64,000 bases of DNA from G016756615 sp050958605 (GCF_050958605.1 NZ_JBJHDO010000017.1:53010-117009), one strand, 5' to 3'. Shown: positions 16,718 to 25,384, counted from the stretch's first letter. Notes: generated from the sequence alone by a model not told the origin. A program made the numbers and translations.

Positions 16718-16762
16718 CTTAACTATTGCCTTGAAGCACGGTGACAACAGTTAAGTCAAGGC
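16718..16762. promoter_or_regulatory. Interleaved inverted repeats in the GST-HxlR divergent region
   Basis: Two 7-bp inverted repeats are interleaved: CTTAACT (16718-16724) with AGTTAAG (16749-16755), and GCCTTGA (16728-16734) with TCAAGGC (16756-16762). They sit in the AT-rich 187-bp divergent region, 50 bp before the GST start and about 95 bp before HxlR. They are the best candidates for HxlR operators. Interleaving of two dyads could also let single-stranded DNA or RNA fold in alternative ways. Confidence 0.5.
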
Positions 16763-16855
16763 TTCAGTGTTAAATACAACTGCTTTCGATTTAAAACTAG
16801 TTGCAGGTTATGACCAATGATGCGATCATGCAACCGGTTTTTTTGAGGCGGCAGG

Positions 16856-17374
16856 ATGAACGAAGCGCACCGGTCGGCATGCCCGATCAATCTTTCGCTC
16901 GAAGTGTTCGGCGACAAATGGAGCCTGCTGGTGCTGCGCGACATGATCTTCGGTGGCAAACGACATTTTCGCGAGTTGTTGCGTTCGGAAGAAGGGATAT
17001 CGTCCAACATCCTTGCGGACCGGCTAAAGACACTGATGGAACTGGGCATGCTCACCCGGGCCGACGACCCGACCCATAAGCAGAAGGCCATCTACAGCCT
17101 TACCGAGATGTCCATTTCGCTGGTTCCGATCCTCGCCCATCTCGGCGCCTGGGGCAGCAAATGGCTGCCGGTCAGTCCGGAACTGTCGATCCGAGCCATC
17201 CTGATGGAGGAGGGCGGTCCTGCATTGTGGGAACGTTTCATGGCCGAGTTGCGTGAGGAGCATTTGGGCAAACCGGCGGGCACCGCCGGACCCTCGGTTC
17301 GCGAAACCCTGCAGGCCGCCTATGAAGCCAAAGTCGCGAATCGGCAGAAAGCGGAACGCCTGCCGCTCGATTGA
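16856..17374 (+). CDS. HxlR-family transcriptional regulator
   Basis: A 172-residue winged-helix regulator. CPINLSLEVFGDKWSLLVLRD near the N-terminus, with Cys9 in the HxlR-conserved position, and FGGKRHFRELLRSEEGISSN with ILADRLKTL form the DNA-binding domain, followed by the wing DDPTHKQKAIYSLTEMS. The conserved cysteine is used by some HxlR/HypR proteins as a redox or electrophile sensor. The start is supported by GAGGCGGCAGG upstream. Divergent from the GST-SRPBCC-RibD-DUF899 genes, it is the likely regulator of that operon. Confidence 0.9.
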   Translation: MNEAHRSACPINLSLEVFGDKWSLLVLRDMIFGGKRHFRELLRSEEGISSNILADRLKTLMELGMLTRADDPTHKQKAIYSLTEMSISLVPILAHLGAWGSKWLPVSPELSIRAILMEEGGPALWERFMAELREEHLGKPAGTAGPSVRETLQAAYEAKVANRQKAERLPLD

Positions 17375-17420
17375 CTCTTGTACGAAACCGCGTAAAAGGC
17401 GGGCGTTCACGGAGTTCCCC

Positions 17421-17543
17421 ATGCGCGGCCTTTTGATGGCGCTTTTTGCAGTCGATTTCCCTGGCCATGCCGGGGCAAGCGATCGCGCTCGTCTCCGTTC
17501 GACCAAAACCCCGGCCAACAAAACGACGACCAAAACCGTCTGA
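17421..17543 (+). CDS. Possible 40-residue protein upstream of asd
   Basis: A short frame with ATG at 17421 preceded by GGAG six bases away and a TGA at 17541. The product has a hydrophobic start (MRGLLMALFAVDFPGHAG) and a Lys/Thr-rich tail (KTPANKTTTKTV). I do not recognise a family. The 285-bp gap in which it sits otherwise holds only a hairpin. The good ribosome-binding site is the main support; it may be chance. Confidence 0.3.
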   Translation: MRGLLMALFAVDFPGHAGASDRARLRSTKTPANKTTTKTV

Positions 17544-17562
17544 TCTCCCTTGGCCTGCTCGC

Positions 17563-17593
17563 CCTCTCCCCGGGTCCGGCCCAAGGGGAGAGG
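17563..17593. repeat. Palindromic element upstream of asd
   Basis: CCTCTCCCC (17563-17571) and GGGGAGAGG (17585-17593) are perfect 9-bp arms around a 13-base centre. The sequence resembles the CCTTCTCCC/GGGAGAAGG arms of the RIME-like element at 3180-3351, so it may be a shortened relative. It lies about 65 bp before the asd start and would be in the asd leader if transcription starts upstream. Confidence 0.5.
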
Positions 17594-17659
17594 AACCCCG
17601 CGTCGGCCGGCGGTGTTCCCCGAAGCAAACCGAGCGGAGAGGGACAGGAGACTGGAACT

Positions 17660-18694
17660 ATGGGTTTCAAGGTTGCGATCGCCGGCGCCACGGGCAATGT
17701 GGGCCGCGAAATGCTCAATATCCTCGAAGAGCGCGGTTTCCCGGCCGACGAAGTGGTGCCGCTGGCATCCCGGCGTTCGGTGGGCACGGAAGTGTCCTAC
17801 GGCGACCGCACTCTGAAGGTGAAGGCGCTCGACGGATACGACTTTTCCGATACCGACATCTGCCTGATGTCGGCGGGCGGCAACGTCTCGAAGGAATGGT
17901 CGCCCAAGATCGGCAAGCAAGGCTGCGTCGTCATCGACAATTCCTCGGCCTGGCGCTACGACGCCGAGGTGCCGCTGATCGTGCCGGAAGTGAACCCGGA
18001 TGCGATCACCCAGTTCTCCAAGAAGAACATCATCGCCAATCCGAACTGCTCGACCGCGCAGCTCGTGGTCGCGATGAAGCCGCTGCACGACCGCGCCACC
18101 ATCAAGCGCGTCGTCGTCGCGACCTACCAGTCGGTGTCCGGCGCCGGCAAGGAAGGCATGGATGAGCTTTTCACCCAGACCCGTGCCGTCTTCGTGGCCG
18201 ATCCGGTCGAGGCCAAGAAGTTCACCAAGCGCATCGCTTTCAATCTCATCCCCCATATCGATGTGTTCATGGAAGACGGCTACACCAAGGAAGAATGGAA
18301 GATGGTGGCCGAGACCAAGAAGATGCTCGACCCTAAGATCAAGCTGACGGCCACCTGCGTGCGCGTACCGGTGTTCATCGGCCATTCCGAAGCCGTCAAC
18401 ATCGAATTCGAGAAGCCGATCTCTGCCGACGAGGCGCGCGAGATCCTGCGCGAGGCGCCAGGTTGCCTGGTCATCGACAAGCCGGAGGACGGCGGTTACA
18501 TCACGCCGGTGGAATCGGCCGGCGAGGACGCCACCTACATCTCCCGCATCCGCGAGGATGCTACCGTCGAGAACGGCCTTTCGATGTGGGTGGTCTCCGA
18601 CAATCTGCGTAAGGGAGCGGCTCTCAATACCGTCCAGATCGCCGAACTGCTCGTGGCGCGGGGCCTTATCCAGCCGAAGCAGAAGGCCGCCTGA
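17660..18694 (+). CDS. asd: Aspartate-semialdehyde dehydrogenase
   Basis: A 344-residue enzyme that reduces aspartyl-4-phosphate to aspartate semialdehyde with NADPH, the branch step to lysine/diaminopimelate, threonine and methionine. The Rossmann motif GATGNVG is at residues 9-15. The catalytic cysteine is Cys130 in NPNCST, and SVSGAGKEGMDEL and the later VPVFIGHSEAVNIEF segment with the active-site histidine are conserved. GGGACAGGAG precedes the start. It is followed by a strong hairpin and stands as a single gene. Confidence 0.97.
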   Translation: MGFKVAIAGATGNVGREMLNILEERGFPADEVVPLASRRSVGTEVSYGDRTLKVKALDGYDFSDTDICLMSAGGNVSKEWSPKIGKQGCVVIDNSSAWRYDAEVPLIVPEVNPDAITQFSKKNIIANPNCSTAQLVVAMKPLHDRATIKRVVVATYQSVSGAGKEGMDELFTQTRAVFVADPVEAKKFTKRIAFNLIPHIDVFMEDGYTKEEWKMVAETKKMLDPKIKLTATCVRVPVFIGHSEAVNIEFEKPISADEAREILREAPGCLVIDKPEDGGYITPVESAGEDATYISRIREDATVENGLSMWVVSDNLRKGAALNTVQIAELLVARGLIQPKQKAA

Positions 18695-18707
18695 CAGGGA
18701 CGAAGCA

Positions 18708-18736
18708 GGGCCGAAAGCGGACTTCGTTTTCGGCCC
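18708..18736. terminator. Hairpin between convergent asd and ACT-domain genes
   Basis: GGGCCGAAA (18708-18716) and TTTCGGCCC (18728-18736) form a perfect 9-bp stem with an 11-base loop, 14 bp after the asd stop and 19 bp beyond the ACT gene stop on the other strand. It can serve both convergent genes. Confidence 0.65.
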
Positions 18737-18754
18737 GCGCGTTCTCGTCTCCTC

Positions 18755-19159
18755 TTAACGATTCCTGGTGGCCAGCCTCTCCAGTACGGCAACAGCCTCT
18801 TCGGCCCGGTCCGCCGGCACGAACAGATGATCGTGATGAAAGGCGGAGACCGGGTTGACACCGAGCCCGGCCGCCGCGAGCCGCGCCGTTATGGCCGCCA
18901 GGAAACCCACCGCCTCCAATGACGAGTGTATTTCCAGGGTGATCATCCGGCAGCGGAAAACGCCTCTCAGTCCGGCCTCTTGCGCCTCCGCTTCTGGAAC
19001 GATCGCGGTGAGGCCCTCCGCCTCCCGGAAGATCATGATCGGCTGCAGCGACGGTGGCAGGCTTTCACCGGGTGGAATGGTGGCGAAAACATAGATTTCA
19101 TTCTGCAGTCTCGGCTCCATTCCCCCGAGAAGCTTCGCAAGGTTTTTCTCACCGGCCAT
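18755..19159 (-). CDS. ACT domain-containing protein
   Basis: A 134-residue protein built of an N-terminal region (LAKLLGGMEPRLQNEIYVFAT) and a C-terminal ACT-like domain (EIHSSLEAVGFLAAITARLA, GVNPVSAFHHDHLFVPADRA). This is the short stand-alone ACT_7-type protein widely found in bacteria, thought to bind amino acids or similar small ligands. The ATG at 19159 has GAGGAAGG six bases upstream, better than a TTG two codons earlier. Its position next to asd may be coincidence, but an amino-acid sensing role would fit. Confidence 0.8.
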   Translation of the reverse strand: MAGEKNLAKLLGGMEPRLQNEIYVFATIPPGESLPPSLQPIMIFREAEGLTAIVPEAEAQEAGLRGVFRCRMITLEIHSSLEAVGFLAAITARLAAAGLGVNPVSAFHHDHLFVPADRAEEAVAVLERLATRNR

Positions 19160-19276
19160 TTCCAACCTTCCTCATTCCCAAGCGCCGTGCATTTTTTTGC
19201 GGCCTGCGTCCTAACGCTCGGCGATGTCGTTTTTGCCGCCGCTTTCCCGCGAACTTGCCGGCACCTTCTGCCCATC

Positions 19277-20560
19277 ATGACGATGTTGGATGAAAGACCA
19301 GGGGAAAACACCATCGTTCTGGCGCCGGCGGCGCCGCTCGCCGCCATCGCCAGCGTCATTCTCTCCACGACTCTGATCGCGATCGGCAACGGACTGCTCT
19401 TCGCCTATATTCCGGTCCGGCTCGGCGCCGAAGGTTTTCCCCCGGCATGGGCGGGCATCATCCTGACGGGGCTTTCCGCCGGCGGCATCGTTGGCTGCTT
19501 TCTCACCGGCCGCATCGTGCGCCGCGTCGGCCACGCCCGGGCCTACATGCTCTTCTCGGCCTTGATCATCCTCGCCAACGCCGCGATAAGCGCCGGCACT
19601 TACCCGTTCCTGTGGACCGCGTCGCGGGCACTGTACGGCTTCGCCATCTGTGGCCTCTTCATCGTCGCGCAGAGCTGGCTGAACGATGCGGTCGCCAACG
19701 CCATCCGCGGCCGCGTCATGGCCATTTTCTACATTTGCTACATCGTCGGCCTGGGGCTTGGCTCGCTGGCCTTGAGCTTCATCGAAATCGACACCACGGC
19801 GGCGCCGATCATCGCCATCGTTTTCGCAGCCCTGTCGATCATCCCCGTCGGCCTGACCAGCCTCAGGCCCCCACCGCCGCCGGAGGTGGCCTCGATCGCG
19901 TTGTCCGCCGCGTGGGGCGTCTCTCCGGTCGGCATTGCCGGCATGCTGGCGGTCGGCGGCCTGTCCATGATGGTCGCCGGCTTCGCTCCGATTTATGCCA
20001 CGGCGAGCGGTTTTTCGAAGAACGAAGTCTCGCTGCTCATGCTGTCGATGCAGCTCGGCACCATAATGGTGCAACTGCCCTTCGGCTGGCTCTCCGACCG
20101 CACCGACCGGCGTTATGTGCTGGTCGCGGCCTCGGCGCTCGTGACGACGGCCGGCATCGTGGCAAGTCAGACGATCGGAGCGCCCTTCCCGTTGGTCGTG
20201 CTGGTTTTCATGATCTGGAGCGGCGCGACGGAATCCATCTATTCCATTGCCAACGCTCATGCCGGCGACCGTGCCACCAAGGAGGATCTGGTGGCGCTGT
20301 CGAGCACCATGCTGTTCGCCTGGTCCCTGTCGGGCTTTCTCATACAAGGGGCTGCAACGGCGCTGACGGCAGCTTTCGGCACCGAGGCCTTCATGTATGT
20401 CGCGATCCTCGTCGCGGCTCTCTTTTGCGGTTTCGTGCTGTGGCGGCTCACCCAGGCTACGCCGCCCGATACCGCAGCATCCTTCGCGCCGATGTCGGCG
20501 CAGGCTCCGCTCGCCGCCGAGCTTGCCTTTCCGCAGGACGAGACGCCAGGGAACGACTAG
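19277..20560 (+). CDS. Major facilitator superfamily transporter (YcaD-like)
   Basis: A 427-residue inner-membrane protein with about twelve hydrophobic helices in two halves. The loop motif LTGRIVRRVGHARAY follows helix 2 and its counterpart GWLSDRTDRRYV follows helix 8. ALYGFAICGLFIVAQSWLND resembles the YcaD/YfkF-type MFS carriers. The C-terminus is a soluble Ala/Pro-rich tail. The start at 19277 lies just before the first helix; the frame is open further upstream but overlaps the ACT gene. No substrate can be named. Confidence 0.85.
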   Translation: MTMLDERPGENTIVLAPAAPLAAIASVILSTTLIAIGNGLLFAYIPVRLGAEGFPPAWAGIILTGLSAGGIVGCFLTGRIVRRVGHARAYMLFSALIILANAAISAGTYPFLWTASRALYGFAICGLFIVAQSWLNDAVANAIRGRVMAIFYICYIVGLGLGSLALSFIEIDTTAAPIIAIVFAALSIIPVGLTSLRPPPPPEVASIALSAAWGVSPVGIAGMLAVGGLSMMVAGFAPIYATASGFSKNEVSLLMLSMQLGTIMVQLPFGWLSDRTDRRYVLVAASALVTTAGIVASQTIGAPFPLVVLVFMIWSGATESIYSIANAHAGDRATKEDLVALSSTMLFAWSLSGFLIQGAATALTAAFGTEAFMYVAILVAALFCGFVLWRLTQATPPDTAASFAPMSAQAPLAAELAFPQDETPGND

Positions 20561-21363
20561 ACCTGCGCGATCCCTTCGTCGCCGAGCGCTCCGCGCGTCC
20601 GTGCCGCAATATCGGTCCTGGCGGCGGCGAAATCGCTGGGCCGCGTCCAGTAGCCGAGAGCCAGCGTCACGGCGGAAGCACCGGCTTGCGAAACGGCAAC
20701 CGCGGGTGGCGGCTGCTTGAGCACGCGATCATCCGTCTCGGCGAGGCCCTTGAGCGCCTTGCGGGCGGCTTCAACGTCGCTATCCGGCGCGATGTTCACC
20801 GCGATCTCGTTGCGCCTGGAACCGTTCCTGTCGAAATTGCGGACCGGCTCGTTCCATAGTTTGGAGTTGGGAGCGAGGATGAATATCCCGTCGGCCGACC
20901 GAAGCTGCGTCGCGAACAGGCCGATCTCCTCCACCGTGCCCGCGACCGCGCCGATCTCGACATACTCCCCGACCCGGAAGGGCCGCAACACCAGGAGCAT
21001 GATCCCGGCGGCGATGTTCTGCAACGTGCCCTGCAGCGCCAGGCCTATGGCCAGCCCTATGGCGCCCAGGGCGGCTACGATGGATGCCGTCTGGACGCCG
21101 AACTGGCCCAGCACCATCACGATGACAAGCGCCAGGATGGTGTACCGCGCCACCTGGGAGAAGAAGTGGCGCAACGTGAGATCGAAGCCGCGCACCTTGC
21201 CGAGCCCCGTAAAGATCGAACGCTCGATGATGCCGGCGAGCAGGTAGCCGAGTATGATGAGCAGGATCGCGCCCAGCACCGAGAATGAGTAGGAAATGAA
21301 AAGCGCGCTCGCTGCGTCGATGCCGGCCTCGATGGCGGCCGCGGGATCGCGGGTGAGATCCAT
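20557..21363 (-). CDS. Small-conductance mechanosensitive channel (MscS family)
   Basis: A 268-residue MscS-type channel. Three transmembrane helices lie within about residues 15-115. The pore-lining TM3 is Gly/Ala-rich (IVAALGAIGLAIGLALQGTL), followed by the conserved NIAAGIMLLVLRPFRVGEYV and GTVEEIGLFATQLRSADG of the beta domain, and PNSKLWNEPVRNF. It opens under membrane tension to release solutes after hypo-osmotic shock. AGAGGAGAGGAA precedes the ATG at 21363. It is convergent with the MFS gene, overlapping by 4 bp at the ends. Confidence 0.93.
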   Translation of the reverse strand: MDLTRDPAAAIEAGIDAASALFISYSFSVLGAILLIILGYLLAGIIERSIFTGLGKVRGFDLTLRHFFSQVARYTILALVIVMVLGQFGVQTASIVAALGAIGLAIGLALQGTLQNIAAGIMLLVLRPFRVGEYVEIGAVAGTVEEIGLFATQLRSADGIFILAPNSKLWNEPVRNFDRNGSRRNEIAVNIAPDSDVEAARKALKGLAETDDRVLKQPPPAVAVSQAGASAVTLALGYWTRPSDFAAARTDIAARTRGALGDEGIAQV

Positions 21364-21571
21364 GGGTTCCTCTCCTCTGCCGTTTCGATGCGGGTAATCG
21401 GTAATCGGCGATTGTGTTCCGCATATGGGCCGGCAGGACTGCGGTGCCTCCGACGCCAGCACACCCGTAAGCCAAGCCGCATGCTTTAACGTCGCAGCGG
21501 AAGGGTCTGAGTCTTGAAACTGTCACCCATCTTTGCCTATCTTTGTTCTGTTACCTGCATAGACAGGTGAT

Positions 21572-22006
21572 TTGGTTGTTCTTGTCGCGAAAGGAAAGAC
21601 ACTGAGAACAGCACTACGGAAGAAGGCCGATATCGTGCCTTCGCCGGCCGGGATGAACGATATCGTGTCCCGCGCCCTCTCCACGGTCCTTGCCAGTCTG
21701 GAAGACTCCAAGGCAGAAAACATCGTCCCCATCGACATCCAGGGAAAATCGAGCCTAGCCGACTACATGGTGGTCGCCTCGGGCCGCTCGCATCGCCATG
21801 TTGCAGCGGTGGCCGACAAGGTGCTCGGCGCGCTGAAGGACGCCGGCTTCGGCAATGCCCGCGTCGAAGGCCTGAGCTCGGCCGACTGGGTGCTGATCGA
21901 TTCGGGCGACATCATCATCCATGTCTTTCGTCCGGAAGTACGCGAGTTCTACAATCTGGAGAAGATGTGGCTAGCCCCGGACCTCGAGGAAGAGACGCTG
22001 CACTAG
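21572..22006 (+). CDS. rsfS: Ribosomal silencing factor RsfS (RsfA/Iojap family)
   Basis: A 144-residue Iojap-family protein that binds ribosomal protein L14 and blocks subunit joining in starved cells. The core LEDSKAENIVPIDIQGKSSLADYMVVASGRSHRHVAA (about residues 42-79), GLSSADWVLIDSGDIIIHVF and REFYNLEKMW is fully conserved. The longest frame starts with TTG at 21572; an ATG at 21653 would leave a 117-residue protein that still holds the whole domain. Rhizobial homologues usually carry a short N-terminal extension, which favours the longer form, but the Shine-Dalgarno signal is weak for both. Confidence 0.93.
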   Translation: MVVLVAKGKTLRTALRKKADIVPSPAGMNDIVSRALSTVLASLEDSKAENIVPIDIQGKSSLADYMVVASGRSHRHVAAVADKVLGALKDAGFGNARVEGLSSADWVLIDSGDIIIHVFRPEVREFYNLEKMWLAPDLEEETLH

Positions 22007-22018
22007 TTTCGTCCGGCG

Positions 22019-22054
22019 TCGGACCCGAACCGGCAACCGAGGTTGCGGGTCCGA
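22019..22054. other. Two-step hairpin between rsfS and rlmH
   Basis: TCGGACCCG (22019-22027) pairs with CGGGTCCGA (22046-22054), and CAACC (22034-22038) pairs with GGTTG (22041-22045) inside it. The result is a stable, partly bulged hairpin in the 77-bp gap between two cotranscribed genes. It could set the ratio of the two messages. There is no T-run. Confidence 0.5.
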
Positions 22055-22083
22055 TGTCATAGCGTTTCTCCCGAGGAGCGGAC

Positions 22084-22566
22084 ATGCGTATTGCGGTACA
22101 CGCCGTGGGTCGGATGAAGGCCGGCCCCGAGAAGGAACTGGCGGACCGCTTTTTCAACCGCTTCTCGAAAAGCGGACCGGCGGTCGGGCTGGAATTCGCC
22201 GGGGTTTCCGAAACGCCCGAGAGCCGCGCCCGCGGCGCGGCCGAGCGTAAGCGCGAGGAAGCGGAAAAGCTGCGCGGGCAGCTCGGGCCGGGCACGGTAC
22301 TTGTGCTGCTCGACGAGCGCGGCAAGAACATCTCCTCCGAAACCCTGGCCGAAAAGATCGGCTCATGGCGCGACAACGGCCTGAAGGCTCTGGTCGTTGC
22401 CATTGGAGGCGCCGACGGGCATGACGGCTCGCTTCGCGAGAGCGCCGACCTGGTTGTTTCCTTCGGCGCGGCGACATGGCCGCATCAACTCGTGCGCGTG
22501 ATGCTGGCCGAGCAGCTCTATCGTGCCGCGACCATACTTGCCGGGCATCCCTACCACCGCGCTTGA
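22084..22566 (+). CDS. rlmH: 23S rRNA pseudouridine-1915 N3-methyltransferase RlmH
   Basis: A 160-residue SPOUT-class methyltransferase that methylates pseudouridine 1915 in helix 69 of 23S rRNA on 70S ribosomes. LVLLDERGKNISSETLAEKI, VVAIGGADGHDGSLRESAD and the C-terminal trefoil-knot segment WPHQLVRVMLAEQLYRAATILAGHPYHR are hallmark motifs; SAM binds at the knot. The conserved rsfS-rlmH order is widespread in bacteria and links ribosome quality functions. GAGGAGCGGAC precedes the start. Confidence 0.96.
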   Translation: MRIAVHAVGRMKAGPEKELADRFFNRFSKSGPAVGLEFAGVSETPESRARGAAERKREEAEKLRGQLGPGTVLVLLDERGKNISSETLAEKIGSWRDNGLKALVVAIGGADGHDGSLRESADLVVSFGAATWPHQLVRVMLAEQLYRAATILAGHPYHRA

Positions 22567-22731
22567 GGGCTTCGGCCCGCATTTCGACACGATGCAGGGC
22601 GAAACTGATCGTCGGCCGTATGGTTGATGCTTCGTTAACGAGACGGCGTTAGAGCATACGCATACGCAGCCGAGCGGAATCGTTATGGCATCGCACGAAT
22701 GCAACAAAGGTGGGACAGCAATCCGTCCGAC

Positions 22732-24063
22732 ATGGTGACCTTCTTCGCTTCCAGCTTGACGCGCCTTGTTGCCGCCCTGTTTTTGGCCGCCTCGGTGGCT
22801 GGGCCGGTCATGGCCGTCGAGGGAGACGGCACAGCCGAGCTGGAGGCGAGAAGAGCCCAGAGCCAGGAGGAATACGACCGGATCGCCAGGGAGGTCGTGC
22901 TCTCGCATGAGCGCCTTGCAGCCCTTTCAGAAGAGATTTCGACGATCCGCAAGGACCACGCCAACGTCACCGCTGCCCTGATCCAGGCGGCCAAGACCGA
23001 AAAGAAGCTGGCGCAGGATGTCGAGGACATCACGGACCGGCTGACCGGCATGAAGCAGCAGCAGGAAGACCTGCGCCTGTCCTTGATCGCCCGGCGCGAC
23101 GTGCTCGCCGAGGTGCTGGGCGCCCTGCAGCGCATGGGACTCAATCCGCCGCCCGCGCTCCTGGTCAAGCCGGAGGACGCCTTGTCGTCTGTACGCAGCG
23201 CCATCCTGCTCGGCTCGGTCGTACCGGAATTGCGCTCGGAAACCGCCATCCTGCTCGCCGATCTCGAGGAAATGAAGCGCATCGCAGCCTCGATCGAGGC
23301 GGAGCGCGGACGCCTGACCGCAACGATCGGGGAACAGATCGCGGAAAAGGAGCGGCTCAACCTGCTGCTCAAGGAGAAGGAAGCGCTCCAGGCAAGATCC
23401 GAGACGGCGCTCGGCGAAGAAATGCGCAAGTCGGAGGAGCTCGCGTCCAAGTCGAAGAACCTCAAGGACCTGATCGCCTCGCTGGAGCAGAACATCATCG
23501 ACACCCGTTCGGCGGCCGAACGGGCCCGCAAGGCCGAAGAAGCCCGTCTAAGGCGGGAAGCCGCTCTCGCCGCGATGCCGGTGCCCGAGGGAAACCGTCT
23601 CGTCGAGGCAGCACCTTTCTCGAGAATGCGTGGCAAATTGGCCCTGCCCGCCGCAGGCCGGTTTTCCCGCCGTTTCGGAGCATCCGACGGTAACGGCGGC
23701 GTGATGCGGGGCGACACGCTTGCGACACAATCCGGAGCCATCGTCACAGCGCCCGCAGACGGCAGCGTCCTGTATGCTGGTCCCTTTCGTTCCTATGGTC
23801 AACTCTTGATCCTGAACGCGGGCGACGGTTATCATGTCGTGTTGGCTGGAATGGGCAGAATCAGCGTATCGCTGGGTCAGTCCGTGCTAGCAGGCGAGCC
23901 GGTCGGCACGATGGGGGAAGCCAGGGTGGCGAGCACTGCGGCTTTCGAGAATGGAAATACTGCGCCGGAACTATATGTAGAGTTCCGCAAGGATGGAAAA
24001 CCCGTCGATCCGGCCCCTTGGTGGTCGGAGCGTCTTTCTGGAAGGACAGGAAATGATTCGTAA
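22732..24063 (+). CDS. EnvC-like murein hydrolase activator
   Basis: A 443-residue periplasmic protein: signal peptide (about residues 1-28, ending GPVMA), long coiled coils (about 35-270, rich in Glu/Lys/Arg heptads) and a C-terminal LytM/M23 domain. The M23 metal ligands are lost: the usual HxGxD is replaced by MRGDT and the HxE/HxH strand reads YVEF. This is as in E. coli EnvC, which does not cut peptidoglycan itself but activates amidases at the septum. The ATG at 22732 starts the signal peptide directly; one 11 codons upstream is possible. Its end overlaps the ctpA start by 11 bp, so the two are coupled. Confidence 0.88.
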   Translation: MVTFFASSLTRLVAALFLAASVAGPVMAVEGDGTAELEARRAQSQEEYDRIAREVVLSHERLAALSEEISTIRKDHANVTAALIQAAKTEKKLAQDVEDITDRLTGMKQQQEDLRLSLIARRDVLAEVLGALQRMGLNPPPALLVKPEDALSSVRSAILLGSVVPELRSETAILLADLEEMKRIAASIEAERGRLTATIGEQIAEKERLNLLLKEKEALQARSETALGEEMRKSEELASKSKNLKDLIASLEQNIIDTRSAAERARKAEEARLRREAALAAMPVPEGNRLVEAAPFSRMRGKLALPAAGRFSRRFGASDGNGGVMRGDTLATQSGAIVTAPADGSVLYAGPFRSYGQLLILNAGDGYHVVLAGMGRISVSLGQSVLAGEPVGTMGEARVASTAAFENGNTAPELYVEFRKDGKPVDPAPWWSERLSGRTGNDS

Positions 24064-25378
24064 GGTGTCGCTTCTGCTTGCGGGCGCCCTGATGGGGGCC
24101 TCGGCCATGAGCCTTGTCCACGGGGCCGTGGGTACGACGGCCAACGCAGCGGGTTCCGAGACCTACAAGCAGCTCGCCATATTCGGTGACATTTTCGAGC
24201 GCGTGCGCGGACAATATGTGACGCCGCCCGACGAAAAGGCTTTGGTGGAGAGCGCCATCAACGGCATGCTGACCTCGCTCGATCCGCACTCCTCCTACCT
24301 CAACCCCGATGCCGCGAAGGACATGCGCGTCCAGACAAAGGGCGAGTTCGGGGGCCTCGGCATCGAGGTGACGATGGAGAACGAGCTGGTCAAGGTGATC
24401 ACGCCGATCGATGATACGCCCGCCGCCCGGGCCGGCGTCCTGGCCGGCGACTACATCTCCGCCATCGACGGCGAGGAGGTCCGCGGCCTCACGCTCAACG
24501 ATGCCGTCGAGAAGATGCGCGGTCTCGTCAACACGCCGATCGAGCTGACCATCCTGCGCGAGGGCGCGGACAAGCCGATCAAGCTGACGATCGTTCGCGA
24601 TGTCATCAAGGTCAAGGCGGTGAAGTTCCGCGTCGAGAACGATGTGGGCTACATGAAGATCACGTCGTTCACCGAGAAGACCTTCGATGATCTCGAGAAC
24701 GCGATCGATACGATCAAGAAGCAGGTTCCCGCCGAGAAGCTGAAGGGCTACGTGCTCGACCTCAGGCTCAATCCGGGCGGTCTGCTCGACCAAGCGGTGA
24801 GCGTCTCCGATGCCTTCCTTGAGCGTGGCGAGATCGTCTCGACGCGCGGCCGCGACCCCAAGGACATCTCGCGCTTCGACGCGCGCGCCGGCGATCTGGC
24901 CGACGGCAAACCGATGATCGTGCTGGTCAATGGCGGCTCGGCCTCCGCTTCGGAGATCGTGGCCGGCGCGCTGCAGGACCAGCGCCGGGCAACGGTGCTC
25001 GGCACCCAATCCTTCGGCAAGGGCTCCGTGCAGACGATCATCCCGCTCGCCGAGAACGGCGCCCTGCGTTTGACGACGGCGCTCTATTACACGCCGGCAG
25101 GCAAGTCGATCCAGGGCAAGGGCATCACGCCGGATATCAAGGTGGAGCAGCCGCTACCGCCGGAACTCCAGGGGCGCGACGTATCGCGCGGCGAGTCCGA
25201 TCTGAAGGGGCACATCAAGGGCGTCGAAGAAGGCGACCAGGGTTCCGGTTCGGCCGCCTACGTGCCCCCGGAGCCGAAGGACGACATCCAGCTCAACTAC
25301 GCGCTCGATTTGATGCGCGGCGTGAAGACGGATGCTGCCTTCCCGCCCAATCCGGATCAGGCAGTGCTCAACCGCTGA
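24053..25378 (+). CDS. ctpA: Carboxy-terminal processing protease (S41 family)
   Basis: A 441-residue exported serine protease with a Ser-Lys dyad. A signal peptide covers about residues 1-33. A PDZ domain follows (about 95-180, GGLGIEV and GDYISAIDGEEV). The catalytic core has the nucleophile Ser298 in GSASASE and Lys323 in GKGSVQ, 25 residues apart as in E. coli Tsp. It trims or degrades periplasmic proteins, probably including cell-wall hydrolases. The start at 24053 lies within the end of the envC-like gene, after AAGGACAGG. The upstream EnvC homologue points to a shared role in division and wall remodelling. Confidence 0.95.
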   Translation: MIRKVSLLLAGALMGASAMSLVHGAVGTTANAAGSETYKQLAIFGDIFERVRGQYVTPPDEKALVESAINGMLTSLDPHSSYLNPDAAKDMRVQTKGEFGGLGIEVTMENELVKVITPIDDTPAARAGVLAGDYISAIDGEEVRGLTLNDAVEKMRGLVNTPIELTILREGADKPIKLTIVRDVIKVKAVKFRVENDVGYMKITSFTEKTFDDLENAIDTIKKQVPAEKLKGYVLDLRLNPGGLLDQAVSVSDAFLERGEIVSTRGRDPKDISRFDARAGDLADGKPMIVLVNGGSASASEIVAGALQDQRRATVLGTQSFGKGSVQTIIPLAENGALRLTTALYYTPAGKSIQGKGITPDIKVEQPLPPELQGRDVSRGESDLKGHIKGVEEGDQGSGSAAYVPPEPKDDIQLNYALDLMRGVKTDAAFPPNPDQAVLNR

Positions 25379-25384
25379 CCCTCT

